A DNA stretch of 34,708 bases from contig WHTR01000027.1 of the NCBI GenBank assembly GCA_009377635.1, positions 1 through 34,708 on the forward strand. The letters are read 5' to 3'. Positions 7,903 through 17,017 of this stretch are shown here, piece after piece. The translations under genes and the position numbers were made by a program. This DNA comes from Chloroflexota bacterium (GTDB lineage Bacteria > Chloroflexota > UBA6077 > SHYK01). The number at the start of each line of letters is the position of its first letter. Positions within the stretch are counted from its first letter, which is position 1. The notes beneath the pieces were generated by a model. That model was not told the DNA's origin, did not search any database, and was given only the letters and a program-made list of their open reading frames with translations.

Positions 7903-8404
7903 TGTGCAGCTCCAGCACGAGGTCGAGCAGTTTCTCTACCAGGAGGCAGAGATCCTCGACCATCGTCGGTTTCAGGAGTGGCTGGATCTCTTCACCGAGG
8001 ACGCCCACTACTGGATGCCTATCCGAAGCACGCGAGCCCGAGGGGATGAGGCGAACGAGTTCACCCGGGAGGACGAGAACTCTTACTTCGACGACGACAA
8101 ACCGATGCTCGCGCGGCGAGTGGCGAAGTTCGATACCGGTTTCTCCTGGGCGGAGGACCCGCCATCACGCACTAGGCACATGGTGACGAACGTACGGATT
8201 CGGAACGGGGCTGGAACCAACGAGATCGCGGTGGTGTGCAATTTCATCGTGTATCGAAGCCGGATGGCAACGGATGAGGACCTCTGGATCGGCGAGCGCG
8301 AGGATCTGCTGCGCAAGGTGGACGGCCAATGGCGCATCGCCAGACGTAAGATCTTTCTGGATCAGACCGTCTTGCGGTCGAAGAATCTGAGCAGCTTTCT
8401 GTAA
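7895..8404 (+). CDS. aromatic ring-hydroxylating dioxygenase, beta (small) subunit
   Basis: 169-aa NTF2/SnoaL-like protein of normal beta-subunit length. Typical features are an N-terminal helix (VEQFLYQEAEILDHRRFQEWLDLFTEDAHYWMPIRSTR), a central RMVTNVR-like strand (here HMVTNVRIRNG) and the C-terminal GQWRIARRKIFLDQTVLRSKNLSSFL. The proposed start is GTG 7895, with GAGGGAG nine bases upstream, overlapping the alpha gene and implying coupled translation. The role is structural, stabilising the alpha3beta3 hexamer. The next gene is convergent. Confidence 0.92.
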   Translation: MVDVQLQHEVEQFLYQEAEILDHRRFQEWLDLFTEDAHYWMPIRSTRARGDEANEFTREDENSYFDDDKPMLARRVAKFDTGFSWAEDPPSRTRHMVTNVRIRNGAGTNEIAVVCNFIVYRSRMATDEDLWIGEREDLLRKVDGQWRIARRKIFLDQTVLRSKNLSSFL

Positions 8405-8506
8405 TCGTCCGATCGGATTCCGTTGCCGTCCAGCTTGGCCAGGCATGCGACGACAACGGGCTACAGCCCCTGGAATCGCTCCAAAGCCCAGAGCGCCTCG
8501 GTGGAG

Positions 8507-9520
8507 CTAGCGCATCCCGTACATTGCCTGGACGTTGTCGCACAGGATCTTCTGCTTCGCGCTCTGGCTCACGTCCTCACGGGCCAGGAAGCCCTCTAGC
8601 GCCTGGGTCGCCGTCGCCGCGGACTCGTGAGGAAAGTCGGTGGCGTAGACGAAGCGGTCGTCGCCCACGACGGAGAGCGCAGTCGGCAGTACCTCGCGCT
8701 CCTCCAGCTCAGCGTGAAAGTAGATTGGGCTCTGCCGCACCTGCTCGGTGGCCAGCCGACGCCCTATGCGGCCCTCGGTGCGACGATCGATGCGCTCCAT
8801 CAGGTAGGGCACCCAGCCGCAGCCAGTCTCCAGGAACGCGGCCCCGAGGCGTGGGAAGCGGTCCCAGACGCCGGCGAAGACCATGCTCGTGAACTGCGTC
8901 ATCACCGAGTAGGGGTGGGCGAGGACGAAGGCCGCATCCGGATCGTCGATGCCGTCGATGCCTACTCCCTGGCGCGGTGCGCCGTGCACCGCCAGCGGCA
9001 CTTCCAGCTCCTCAGCTGCCGCGTAGAGCGGGTCGAACGCGCGGTCGCCGTAGGGGATGCGAAGCCCGACGGCCGGCAGCAGGCCGCCCACCATCCCGAG
9101 CTCGTTAACCGTGCGGCGCAGCTCGTCGGCAGCGGCTAGTGGATCCTGGACCGGAAGCAAGGCAACAGCAGTGAGGCGCTGGTCGACGCGCATGAACCGG
9201 TCGGCGACGAAGTCGTTGTAGCCACGCGCCAGGGCGATCGCCCACGTGCGATCGCGACCGAAGCCGAAGCCCAGCGCCGCCGTCGGATAGATGACTGCCC
9301 GGCTGATCTCCGCCTCGTCCAGAAATGTCCCCCAGGCCGCGGCGTCGACGTGGCCCCCGCGGAGCCCGCCGCGCCGCCAGCCGTCGATGCTCGGAAAGAA
9401 TGCGGAGTTCTTGAAGCTGAGCGGATCCTGGTACTCCTTGGGCAGATAGGGATGGATCTCCTCGTCACGCTCGAAGATATGGCCGTCCGAATCGATAATC
9501 TCGCTCACGCTATGTGCCAT
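8507..9520 (-). CDS. amidohydrolase-2 family metal-dependent hydrolase/decarboxylase
   Basis: 337-aa TIM-barrel protein of the amidohydrolase-2 (ACMSD-like) family. The metal site is indicated by the N-terminal D-x-H in DSDGHIFE, the central His in VPLAVHGAP, and the C-terminal Asp in VYATDFPHESA. The typical GWVPYLMERIDRR helix is present. Relatives include ACMS, gamma-resorcylate and 5-carboxyvanillate decarboxylases as well as C-C hydrolases. It is the last gene of a minus-strand operon with another amidohydrolase and an SDR. GGAGG precedes the ATG. It is a paralogue of the protein at 13976-15031: FPSxD near the N-terminus, ILPILDP/LLPVQDP, and PYGDxxFDPxYxAA motifs are shared. The substrate is unknown. 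Confidence 0.87.
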   Translation of the reverse strand: MAHSVSEIIDSDGHIFERDEEIHPYLPKEYQDPLSFKNSAFFPSIDGWRRGGLRGGHVDAAAWGTFLDEAEISRAVIYPTAALGFGFGRDRTWAIALARGYNDFVADRFMRVDQRLTAVALLPVQDPLAAADELRRTVNELGMVGGLLPAVGLRIPYGDRAFDPLYAAAEELEVPLAVHGAPRQGVGIDGIDDPDAAFVLAHPYSVMTQFTSMVFAGVWDRFPRLGAAFLETGCGWVPYLMERIDRRTEGRIGRRLATEQVRQSPIYFHAELEEREVLPTALSVVGDDRFVYATDFPHESAATATQALEGFLAREDVSQSAKQKILCDNVQAMYGMR

Positions 9521-9650
9521 GATCGCCTCCGTATGCGGTACGCACAGGTCTGATGAAGGATATGGAATTATCTGCGTTCAGCGCCACTCCCAGTCATCGA
9601 CGGGGAGCATCTTCCTTGGAGCATCAGCGGTCATGGTACCCTCCACCTGA

Positions 9651-10766
9651 TCACGAGCGATAGAAGCGCTGAGCGTTGCCGCCCAGGAGCTTCTCCTTTG
9701 CAGAGGCTGAGAGTCCGTCCCGTCCCCGAATGAGATCCACGAAGGCTTCGTCGGCCGAGGTATCCCCGTGGGGATAGTCCGAGGCCGCCATCAGGCAGCC
9801 CTCGCCCAGGCGCGACACCAGGTAGGGAAGGTCCTCGTCGTGCTCGCAGGCGACGAACACCCGCCCCTCCTCGACATAATCCATCGGGTCCCGCGGCCCC
9901 GCCGCGCGCGTGCGGGCGCTGGGACGGGTGAGGATCGACGGGCGGTCCAGGCGGCGACGCACCTGATCGATGAGGTAGGGGACCCAGCCGGAGCCGCTCT
10001 CGAGAAACCCGACGCGCAGCGTCGGCACCTTGCTCAACAACCCGGAGACCATGAACCAGTAGAAGGCCCAGTGGACGGGCGTGGTGGCCGAGCAAAACGA
10101 TGTATTGGTCCCCTCGAACAGCGACGTCAGGGTCCACGAGCCCCAGCCGAAGTGCACGCAGAGGGGCAGGTCGAGATCCGCCGCCGACTCGAACACGGGC
10201 AGGAACGCCGGATCGTGGAGGCTGCGATCCCACACCATGCCGAGGGTGAGGATGGCGGAGGCTCCCATGTCGCTCACCCGCCGCAGCTCGGCCCGGGCCG
10301 CCTCCGGGTCGCGAAACGAGACCAGCGCCGCCCACTTCAGCCGCCCACCTGACCCGGCGCAGGCCGCACAGACGTAGTCGTTGTACGCACGGAAGAGCGC
10401 CGCTTCGAGCCGCAGGTCTTCGGCGAGTGAAACGAGGAAGAGCGTGGGAAACACGACCTGCTGGTCGATCCCGAAATGGTCCAGATCCGCGAGCCGGAGT
10501 CGGATGTCCTCGAGGCTCTGCGCCTCGACCGGCACCACCATGCTCCGGGAGCGGCTGTCCCCGGGGAGGTAGAACGTCGTCGGTCCTCGTCCGCTCAGCG
10601 AGGGCAAGGCGCGCCCCTCGAAGATCCAGCACGCGTCGTTCTCGCCGCGATAGGTATCGGACGGCAGCGACGCCCGCACCGGCCGTCGGGGGTAAAACTC
10701 CGGCTCCAGCCGGGTGAACATGGCCTCGGGCTCCATGATATGGCCGTCCGCATCGAAGACCACCAT
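9651..10766 (-). CDS. amidohydrolase-2 family metal-dependent hydrolase/decarboxylase
   Basis: 371-aa amidohydrolase-2 protein. The N-terminal metal motif is FDADGHIMEP, the central His is in LPLCVHFGWGS, and the C-terminal Asp is in MAASDYPHGD. The helix GSGWVPYLIDQVRRRLDRP is the family's signature around the subunit interface. It starts 21 bp after the SDR stop, with GGAGGAG upstream of its ATG, so the two are co-transcribed. It is intact and differs clearly from its neighbour at 8507-9520, suggesting two successive hydrolytic or decarboxylating steps, or two substrates. Confidence 0.87.
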   Translation of the reverse strand: MVVFDADGHIMEPEAMFTRLEPEFYPRRPVRASLPSDTYRGENDACWIFEGRALPSLSGRGPTTFYLPGDSRSRSMVVPVEAQSLEDIRLRLADLDHFGIDQQVVFPTLFLVSLAEDLRLEAALFRAYNDYVCAACAGSGGRLKWAALVSFRDPEAARAELRRVSDMGASAILTLGMVWDRSLHDPAFLPVFESAADLDLPLCVHFGWGSWTLTSLFEGTNTSFCSATTPVHWAFYWFMVSGLLSKVPTLRVGFLESGSGWVPYLIDQVRRRLDRPSILTRPSARTRAAGPRDPMDYVEEGRVFVACEHDEDLPYLVSRLGEGCLMAASDYPHGDTSADEAFVDLIRGRDGLSASAKEKLLGGNAQRFYRS

Positions 10767-10787
10767 TGGCGTCTCTCCTCCGCTGAA

Positions 10788-11552
10788 CTAATGCATCACC
10801 AGGCCGCCGTCCACGACGAGAGTCTGCCCGGTCATGAAGTCGCTATCGCTCGAACAGAGGAAGGCCACGACCCCGACCAGATCCTGCGGAGTCTCGATGC
10901 GCCGGATCGCGCGGCCCCCGGCGCGCTCCTGCTGGCGCCGGACATAGTCCTCGCTGTCGTCGTCCAGGCTCATCGTGAGCCCAGGCGCCACGGCGTTGAC
11001 GTTAATGTTGTACTCGCCCAGCTCCTTGGCGAGCACGCGGGTGAATCCGATGACTCCGGCCTTCGAGGTGACGTAGTGAGCCAGCCGCGGCGTCCCGGAG
11101 AACACCGTGCCGGAGCTGATGTTGACGATCTTCCCGCGCCGCTCCTGCTTCATATAGGGCACGACGGCGCGGCTGCCCAGGAACGTGCCCCGCACATTGA
11201 CGGCCATGACGCGGTCCCACTCCTCGATCGGCAGATCCTCGAAGGCGGCCCGGGACACGGCCGGCCGCTGGAACATGGCCGCGTTGTTGACGAGCGCGTC
11301 GATGCGGCCAAAACGATCGATGGTGGCCCGGGCCATCTGCTCAGTGGCCGCGACGTCGGCCACATCAGTCGGCACGGCGAGCGCTTCGACTTCCATGCCG
11401 CGCAAGCGCACGGCGACCTCCTCGGCCCGCCCCCCGTCGATGTCCGCAACCACGATGTTGGCCCCGTCCTGGGCCAGCCGCTCGCAGTAGGCGCAGCCGA
11501 TGCCCTGCGCACCGCCGGTCACGATGACAACCTGGTTCTGCAGGTCCGACAT
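10788..11552 (-). CDS. short-chain dehydrogenase/reductase (classical SDR)
   Basis: 254-aa classical SDR. The cofactor site is TGGAQGIG, NNAA follows at about residue 90, catalytic Ser is in ISSGTV, and the Tyr-x3-Lys is YVTSK. Asp in VVADIDGG after beta-2 suggests NAD(H) preference. The ATG at 11552 is preferred over one 36 codons upstream because GAGAGGG precedes it and the Rossmann fold starts there. It is the first gene of the operon SDR, amidohydrolase, amidohydrolase. A role such as dihydrodiol or alcohol dehydrogenase in aromatic breakdown is inferred from context. It is paralogous to the SDR at 15800: FEDLPIEEWDRVMAVNVRG against VEEIPLAEWDRMMAVNLRG. Confidence 0.9.
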   Translation of the reverse strand: MSDLQNQVVIVTGGAQGIGCAYCERLAQDGANIVVADIDGGRAEEVAVRLRGMEVEALAVPTDVADVAATEQMARATIDRFGRIDALVNNAAMFQRPAVSRAAFEDLPIEEWDRVMAVNVRGTFLGSRAVVPYMKQERRGKIVNISSGTVFSGTPRLAHYVTSKAGVIGFTRVLAKELGEYNINVNAVAPGLTMSLDDDSEDYVRRQQERAGGRAIRRIETPQDLVGVVAFLCSSDSDFMTGQTLVVDGGLVMH

Positions 11553-11728
11553 TGTACCCTCTCTTTCTTGATGCTCGCTTGGCGCACCGTATGTTCCACC
11601 ATTCTGCGCTGGTCCCGGTGCATCCGATTTTACAGTTGCGCTCAGTACAGGCCCAGTCATTCGCAGGCGTCAACCTATGTGTAGCCGTCGGCGTCTTGAC
11701 CCGAACCCGTCAAGCGGCAACCGAATCC

Positions 11729-11734
11729 TATAAT
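11729..11734 (+). promoter_or_regulatory. perfect -10 hexamer before a decayed binding-protein gene
   Basis: TATAAT occurs 46 bp before the ATG at 11781, in the divergent intergenic region. No good -35 sits at 16-18 bp; the nearest TTGAC (11696-11700) is too far. The promoter may be activator-dependent, or weak now that its gene has decayed. Confidence 0.35.
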
Positions 11735-11780
11735 GTGTCAAATGCCGGGCCGGTGCCGGTCGGCGTACACGGAGGTTGGC

Positions 11781-12717
11781 ATGCGGGCAAGCTCGGGCGA
11801 TTATCATCCTGATCCTGCTCACGCTGGCGGCATGTGCGCCAACCCCTTCGGCCTCAACGCAAGCGCCGTCGCAAGGGGCGACGCAGGGCACGACGCCTCG
11901 TCCGAGCCGAACCGTCGTCATGGCCATCGTCAACGAGCCGGATGTCCTGACCTCGGCCACTGGCCTGAGCAGCAACATCTCGACCCCCATCCGGCTCTTC
12001 AACGCCGGGGTGGCGCTGAAGGACGAGCGGGGCGTGGCGAGTCCCTACCTGGTCGAGGCCCTACCCCGGCTCAACACCGACTCCTGGATAGTCCTCCCCG
12101 ACGGGCGGATGGAGACTACGTACCGCCTCAAGTCCAACCTGAGCTGGCATGACGGGACCGCACTCGCGGCGGGCGACTTCGTCTTCGGCTGGCGCGTGTT
12201 CACGAGCGCGGCGGAAGGACGCTTCGTGGTCGAGAACCGCATCGCGGAGATCGGCGAGCACCCGCGCGCCTCGGACATCCTGGTGGACACCTGGCGCCGC
12301 CTCGGCATCGATGCGAGCACCTCGGTGTTCGCCTCGTCGCTCATCAACGACGGCCAGTTCCGCGCAAGCTATCCTTCGCTCGATAGCAACGGTACGGGTG
12401 TGAGCGAGAGTAACGTGCGCAGCCTCGGATCGGGCGCCATCCCGCGGCCGGAGAACCGGTGGACCGGCCAGAATCGCGGTGGCTGGTCGCACGCCGAATA
12501 CGACCGCCTGGTCGATCTGTACGACACGACCCTCGACCGCAGCCAGCGCAACCAACAGGTGGTCGACATGATGCGTATCGTCAGCGATGAGGTCCCCTGG
12601 ATCCCGTTCTATTTCAATCTGCGGGTCATCGCATACACCACGGCGCTCAGCGGCCCGCAGTCCGCGGTCCCCGGCGGCACCCGGGGCGGCAACGTGCACG
12701 AATGGGAGTTGATGTGA
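11781..12717 (+). pseudogene. ABC transporter family-5 solute-binding lipoprotein, frameshifted and internally deleted
   Basis: Remnant of a peptide/opine-type periplasmic binding protein (SBP_bac_5, usually 500-560 aa). GGAGG at 11771-11775 sits five bases before the ATG at 11781, but that frame breaks after MRASSG. Removing one G from the GGG at about 11795-11797 would give MRASSAIIILILLTLAACAP, a complete lipoprotein signal with lipobox LAAC. In the present sequence the signal is reached only from a TTG overlapping the Shine-Dalgarno. The body is N-lobe up to WHDGTALAAGDFVFGWRV, then jumps to C-lobe sequence (DTWRRLGIDAS, then PENRWTGQNRGGW and VSDEVPWIPFYFN). About 200-250 residues are missing in frame. 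It lies upstream of two amidohydrolase genes, so it once probably imported their substrate. Confidence 0.75.
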
Positions 12718-12748
12718 GCTATTCCCTCCCCGTCGAGGAATGATGGCA

Positions 12749-13947
12749 ATGAAACAGGATTTTCGCGTCATCGACAGCGAGCTGCACCTCATGGAGCCCT
12801 TCGACCTGTGGGAGCGTGGGCTCGCCGAGCCCCTTTGCTCCTGGACCAAGGTCGTCCCGCCTCCCGAGGGCCACCTCGCCCCATCCGCGACGCGCTTTGC
12901 CATCGGGCGAGATGCCACGCTGCCGCCCGACCACACCTCGGTAGTCCTGAAGCAGGCGCTCCGCCGCTGGCCGGACGACCACCACATGGTGAAGGCAAGC
13001 ACGCAATGCTCGCCGGAAGTCTTTCTCGAGGGCCTGGACATCGAGGGGATCGACGTGGCGATTCTGACGCCGACGCTGGGCATCGCCGTCACCACCCGGG
13101 ACGACCTTGAGCCCCAGCACGCCCTAGCGCTTGCCGAGTCTATAACGACTACGCCTCGGCGTTCTGCCGCGCCAACCCGGCGCGCTTCAAGTTCTGGGGC
13201 TGGCTGCCGCGCCAGGAGCCAGCGCTGGCGGCCGAGGAAGCACGGCGCTGCGTGACGGAACTCGGCGCCGTGGGGGTCGCGATGTTCCAGGGGGCCACGA
13301 ATGGGCACCTCCTCACCGAGGAGGTCTTCACCCCGCTCTGGCAGGAGCTGAACCGGCTGCGGTCCCCGCTTGGATTTCATATCGGCACCGGCGGCCGGCT
13401 GCGCGATGATCCGGGGACGCGCTATCGGGACCGGCGCCGCGCGGACCTCGTACGCAATACGGTGGCCCAGAGCTGGGCGCCGACGACGCTGGCCGAGCTG
13501 ATCATGGGTGGGGTGCTCGAGGAGTACCCGGAGCTGCGCATCGCCATCATGGAGTCGAACGTCGCCTGGCTGCCCTGGCTGCTCTGGCGCATGGACGAGA
13601 AGTGGGAGCGCTACGGCCCCGATCAGGACTTCACGCTCTCGCTCAAGCCGAGCGAGTACTTCCGTCGCCAGTGCTACACGGTGGTCGACGCCGACGAGGG
13701 CGTCGTGCGCCACGTGATCGAGTACATCGGCGACGACAACCTGCTTTTCTCGACCGATTACCCGCACCACGACTCGCCGTTCCCGGACGGCGTGAACACC
13801 TTCCTGGCCCTCCCCGGACTGAGCGACGCGAGCAAGCGCAAGATTCTCTGGGACAATGGGGCCCGGCTGTACGAGCTGCCCACGCCCGCGCTGGGCGCTC
13901 CCGCCGGCGGGGGCGATAGCGTGGGCAGTGACGCGGCGGCCCGCTGA
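12749..13947 (+). pseudogene. amidohydrolase-2 family gene with a -1 frameshift
   Basis: The N-terminal part (12749 to about 13138) encodes MKQDFRVIDSELHLMEP and LEGLDIEGIDVAILTPTLG. The rest continues in another frame from 13141: YNDYASAFCRANPARFKFWGWLP, TELGAVGVAMFQG, FHIGTGG, and the metal-site FSTDYPHHDS. The frames join if one base is restored at 13139-13140, giving the family's A-[E]-x-YNDY motif. Without it the protein stops at 13255. Joined, it would be about 400 aa, normal for the family. The start at 12749 is chosen for GAGGA nine bases upstream. This is either a real pseudogene or a single-base sequencing/assembly error. The next gene follows closely, so it was part of an operon. 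Confidence 0.8.
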
Positions 13948-13975
13948 CCAACGCTTCGAAAAATGGAGGAAACTC

Positions 13976-15031
13976 ATGCACCTGTTCGACGCCGACGGCC
14001 ACGTCTTTGAGACAGACCAGGCGATCCTGCCCTACTTCGATCTGAAGTTCTACAAGCCCGACACGGTTTCGCTGTTCCCCTCGCTGGACAGTATGCCGCG
14101 GCTCTACCGCGCCCCGAAGTCGACGCCAACCACCGCCGCGGAGTGGACCGACTTCCTGGCAGCGACCGACATCGAAGGCACGGTCCTGTATCCGACCGCC
14201 GGCCTCGCCGCCGGCAAGATTCGCGACGCCGAGTGGTCCGTCCAGGTAGCCCGCGCCTACAACGCCTGGCTGCACGACCAGTTCTGCTCCCGCGACCCGC
14301 GCCTCAAGGGGGTGGCGATCCTGCCCATCCTCGATCCGGCTGCCGCTGCGGCTGAGCTCGAGCGGACGGTGCGCGAGTTTGGGTTCATGGGCGGGATGCT
14401 GCCGGCCAACAACGTGGCGCCCCGCCCCTACGGCGACCCGATGTTCGATCCGATCTACGAGGCGGCGACCGCGCTCGACGTGCCGCTGGCGGTGCACGGC
14501 GCCTCGCAGGAGGGGCTGGGCTTTGACTTCTTCACGTCCTACTCGGGCGGCCATGCTCTAGGCCATCCGTTTTCCTTGATGATCCAAGTCACGAGCATGA
14601 TCTCTGAGGGAATCTTCGACCGCTACCGGCAGCTCCGGGTCGCGTTCCTTGAGGGCGGGTGCGCCTGGGTTCCGTTCCTGCTCGACCGCCTGGACGGTAG
14701 CTTCAAGGTGAGCGCCGCCCGCGAGAGCGCGTCCGCCGGCTCGCTCTTTCGGACCCGCCCGCGGCGACGAGAACGCCCCGCCGTGGAGATCTTCCAGGGT
14801 GGGCAGGTCTTCATCGGCTGCGAGCTGGAAGAGGACACTATCCCGTACGTAGTCGACCGCATCGGTTCCCAGTCGCTCGTGTGGGCATCCGACTTTCCCC
14901 ACCACGGCACGCCGGCGAGTATCCTCGAAGAGGTGGACGAGTTCCGCGAGCGCCCGGACCTCAACGCAGTGGCCAAAGACGCAACCCTCCGTGAGAACGG
15001 CCGCCGCCTCTACCGCTGGCCGTCGGCATAG
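13976..15031 (+). CDS. amidohydrolase-2 family metal-dependent hydrolase/decarboxylase
   Basis: 351-aa intact family member. Metal-site markers are FDADGHVFETD at the N-terminus, LAVHGASQEG in the middle and WASDFPHHGT near the C-terminus; GGCAWVPFLLDRLDGS is the conserved helix. A longer open frame exists upstream, but 13976 is preferred because GGAGGA lies five bases before it and the fold starts immediately. It is paralogous to 8507-9520, so the minus- and plus-strand modules share gene content. It is probably co-transcribed with the frameshifted amidohydrolase 28 bp upstream. Confidence 0.88.
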   Translation: MHLFDADGHVFETDQAILPYFDLKFYKPDTVSLFPSLDSMPRLYRAPKSTPTTAAEWTDFLAATDIEGTVLYPTAGLAAGKIRDAEWSVQVARAYNAWLHDQFCSRDPRLKGVAILPILDPAAAAAELERTVREFGFMGGMLPANNVAPRPYGDPMFDPIYEAATALDVPLAVHGASQEGLGFDFFTSYSGGHALGHPFSLMIQVTSMISEGIFDRYRQLRVAFLEGGCAWVPFLLDRLDGSFKVSAARESASAGSLFRTRPRRRERPAVEIFQGGQVFIGCELEEDTIPYVVDRIGSQSLVWASDFPHHGTPASILEEVDEFRERPDLNAVAKDATLRENGRRLYRWPSA

Positions 15032-15264
15032 TCCAGAGCCCAATCCGTGCGCCGATGAACGACGCACCGAGAGGGGGCGGGGCAAGCACCTTCAGCTACT
15101 GCGTAGAATTGGCGCGACTCACGTGAGATCAGTGATCCCTTTCGTGGTGGCGCCCCAAGTAAACGGAATCCACGGTGAACTCTGCACGGTAGTGTGCCTA
15201 CGGAATGCGGGTCTCACGGTGGAATGAGAATAGCTTGAGACATTCAGTGAAGGAGGGATCTGTC

Positions 15265-15707
15265 ATGAGGCACCTACACCGTCCGGTTCTGGTGACACTC
15301 ATCCTGCTCACCGTCGCAGCATGCGCCCCGCGTCGGCCCCATCGCCCGCGGCGGGCGGTCCGTCGAACGGCGGTGCGGCCCAATCAGAGAGCGCAATGGT
15401 GCAGGCGCAGCCGCGCACGATGGTCGCCATCACCCGGGTGGAGCCACGCTCTTTCCTATCTAAAGGGATCCTCACCGGCGTCTTCGCTGACGGACCGAAC
15501 GCGCGGCGGCTCTACGATGCCTACAACACGACGCTGAACCGGCCGGACCGCAACAACGTGGAACTGCACATGATGAAGCTCGTAAGCGACGAGGTCGCCG
15601 CCTTTCCACTCTACTACAACTTCCGGGTCGACGCCCGCGTCGCCACACTCAGCGGCCCGATCGCGGCCGGCGACGTGTGGAACATCCATGAATGGCAGTT
15701 CCGGTGA
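15265..15707 (+). pseudogene. second family-5 solute-binding lipoprotein, frameshifted and gutted
   Basis: AAGGAGG (15250-15256) and ATG 15265 start a lipoprotein signal (MRHLHRPVLVTLILLTVAACAP, lipobox VAAC). Soon after the lipobox the frame shifts. The linker and mature N-terminus continue in another frame from about 15325 (SPAAGGPSNGGAAQ, then MVAITRVEPRSFLSKG). That frame then jumps directly to the C-terminal 70 residues (LYDAYNTTLNRPDRN, VSDEVAAFPLYYNFRV, NIHEWQFR). Around 400 residues of a normal family-5 protein are missing. The C-terminus is clearly homologous to that of 11781-12717 (LVDLYDTTLDRSQRN, VSDEVPWIPFYFN). Non-functional as an importer component. Confidence 0.78.
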
Positions 15708-15799
15708 CTTCTCCGCCGGGATGACCTGATCGTTGCGCCCTCGCGAAGCGGCATCAACGGGGCAGGTGCATCACGAAACCGTCGATTGGGAGAGGAGCC

Positions 15800-16567
15800 A
15801 TGCGTCTACAAGACCGGGTCGCGCTGATCACCGGGGCCGGGCACGGGATCGGCCGCGTCTACGCGCTCGGGTTCGCCCGCGAAGGCGCCGCCATCGTAGT
15901 GGGCGACATCGACGGGCTGGCCGCGGCGGCGGTTGCCCAGGAGATCGAGCAGGCCGGTGGCCCGGCCTTGGGTCTCCGGATGGACGTCGCGGATGCGGCG
16001 AGCGTCGAGGCGGCCGTGGCCGCCGCGCTGCAGCGGTTCGGGAAGATCGACATCCTGGTCAACAACGCGGCTCTGTTCCGCGCCGTCCCGATGACTCAAG
16101 CCAGCGTCGAGGAGATCCCACTCGCGGAGTGGGACCGCATGATGGCGGTGAACCTGCGCGGGCCGTTTCTCTGCGTGCGTGCCTGCCTTCCCGGCATGAA
16201 GCAGCAGCAGTACGGCAAGGTCATCAATATCTCGTCGACGCGCGCATTCCGCCAGCGGGAGCGCCCGGGCCGCAGTGGCGCCGGGGTCCATTACAACGTC
16301 TCCAAGGCAGGCGTGCTGGGCCTGACCCGGGCGCTGGCTAGCGAGCTGGGCCGCTACAACATCTGCGTCAATACCATCGCTCCGGGCGGGATCAGTCTCA
16401 ACCCAGGCGTGGCCGGGGCCGCTGGCCAGGCGTCCACGGAGAAGGCGCTCAAGCGACCGGAGCGCGCCGAGGACATCCTGGGACCTGCCATCTTTCTTGC
16501 CGCAAGCGAGAGCGACTACGTGATTGGCCAGACCCTCGTCGTCGACGGCGGCGACGTCATGCTGTAA
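15800..16567 (+). CDS. short-chain dehydrogenase/reductase (classical SDR)
   Basis: 255-aa classical SDR. Cofactor motif TGAGHGIG, NNAAL, catalytic Ser in ISSTRAF, and Tyr-x3-Lys in HYNVSKAG. The Asp in VVGDIDG after beta-2 suggests NAD(H). There is a short insertion (RQRERPGRSGAG) between the catalytic Ser and Tyr compared with the SDR at 10788. GAGAGGAG precedes the ATG. It ends the plus-strand module behind the gutted binding protein. The closest relative in the window is the SDR at 10788-11552, supporting an old duplication of an SDR-amidohydrolase module. Confidence 0.9.
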   Translation: MRLQDRVALITGAGHGIGRVYALGFAREGAAIVVGDIDGLAAAAVAQEIEQAGGPALGLRMDVADAASVEAAVAAALQRFGKIDILVNNAALFRAVPMTQASVEEIPLAEWDRMMAVNLRGPFLCVRACLPGMKQQQYGKVINISSTRAFRQRERPGRSGAGVHYNVSKAGVLGLTRALASELGRYNICVNTIAPGGISLNPGVAGAAGQASTEKALKRPERAEDILGPAIFLAASESDYVIGQTLVVDGGDVML

Positions 16568-16621
16568 ACGGCCATCCAGCGATCGGCTGCGACCAGCTCA
16601 TTTCGTCGCGCCGGCGCACCC

Positions 16622-17017
16622 GTTGATCGACTCGCCCGGCATCGCGGAGACCAGGCGGTACGTGGAGCACTATCGGCCGGCGTATACCCGCTCGATGCCG
16701 TCTTCTTCGACCAGGATGGCGGCCCGCTCACCACGAACGCGGTGCTGTGCGTGCTGCGGCGCATCCGGCTGAAGCTCGGACTGACGCGGCTGTCGGCCCA
16801 CCAATTTCGCCGGACCTGGGCAACCAACTTCCGCCGGCTGGGCGTCGGGGATCTCTACGACCTGCCGCGCGAGGGTGGTTGGGAGGACCTGGAGGTGCCC
16901 CAGCGGTTCTACCTCGATGTGGAGGAGACCGACGGACGGGGCGCTTCGGTTATGGACCGCAACGGAGTGCATTCGCATCTCGCGGCCCCTCGGTCTCCCT
17001 CCTCAACCGTGGGGTAG
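16622..17017 (+). pseudogene. tyrosine recombinase (phage-type integrase) C-terminal remnant
   Basis: Only the catalytic C-terminal domain is left, in two frames. One frame reads RRYVEHYRPA (to about 16682). The other continues YPLDAVFFDQDGGPLTTNAVLCVLRRIRLKLGL, then LSAHQFRRTWATNF (box-II H-x-x-R), and ends with GGWEDLEVPQRFYLD, where the W and Y fit the LGH-like and nucleophile-Tyr positions. The arm-binding and core-binding domains are missing. With the tRNA fragment at 17703, it marks a decayed integrative element. It cannot be functional. Confidence 0.7.

Noticed and set aside
8408-8417. TCCGATCGGA palindrome as terminator between convergent genes
   Set aside because: Only ten bases, with no loop and no U-tract.
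10476-11684. A 402-codon plus-strand open frame
   Set aside because: Antisense to an amidohydrolase and an SDR whose motifs are clear.
12061-13977. A 638-codon open frame on the minus strand
   Set aside because: It is antisense to the binding-protein and amidohydrolase genes, has low-complexity Arg/Ala/Gly-rich composition and matches no family. High GC codon use leaves the opposite strand open.
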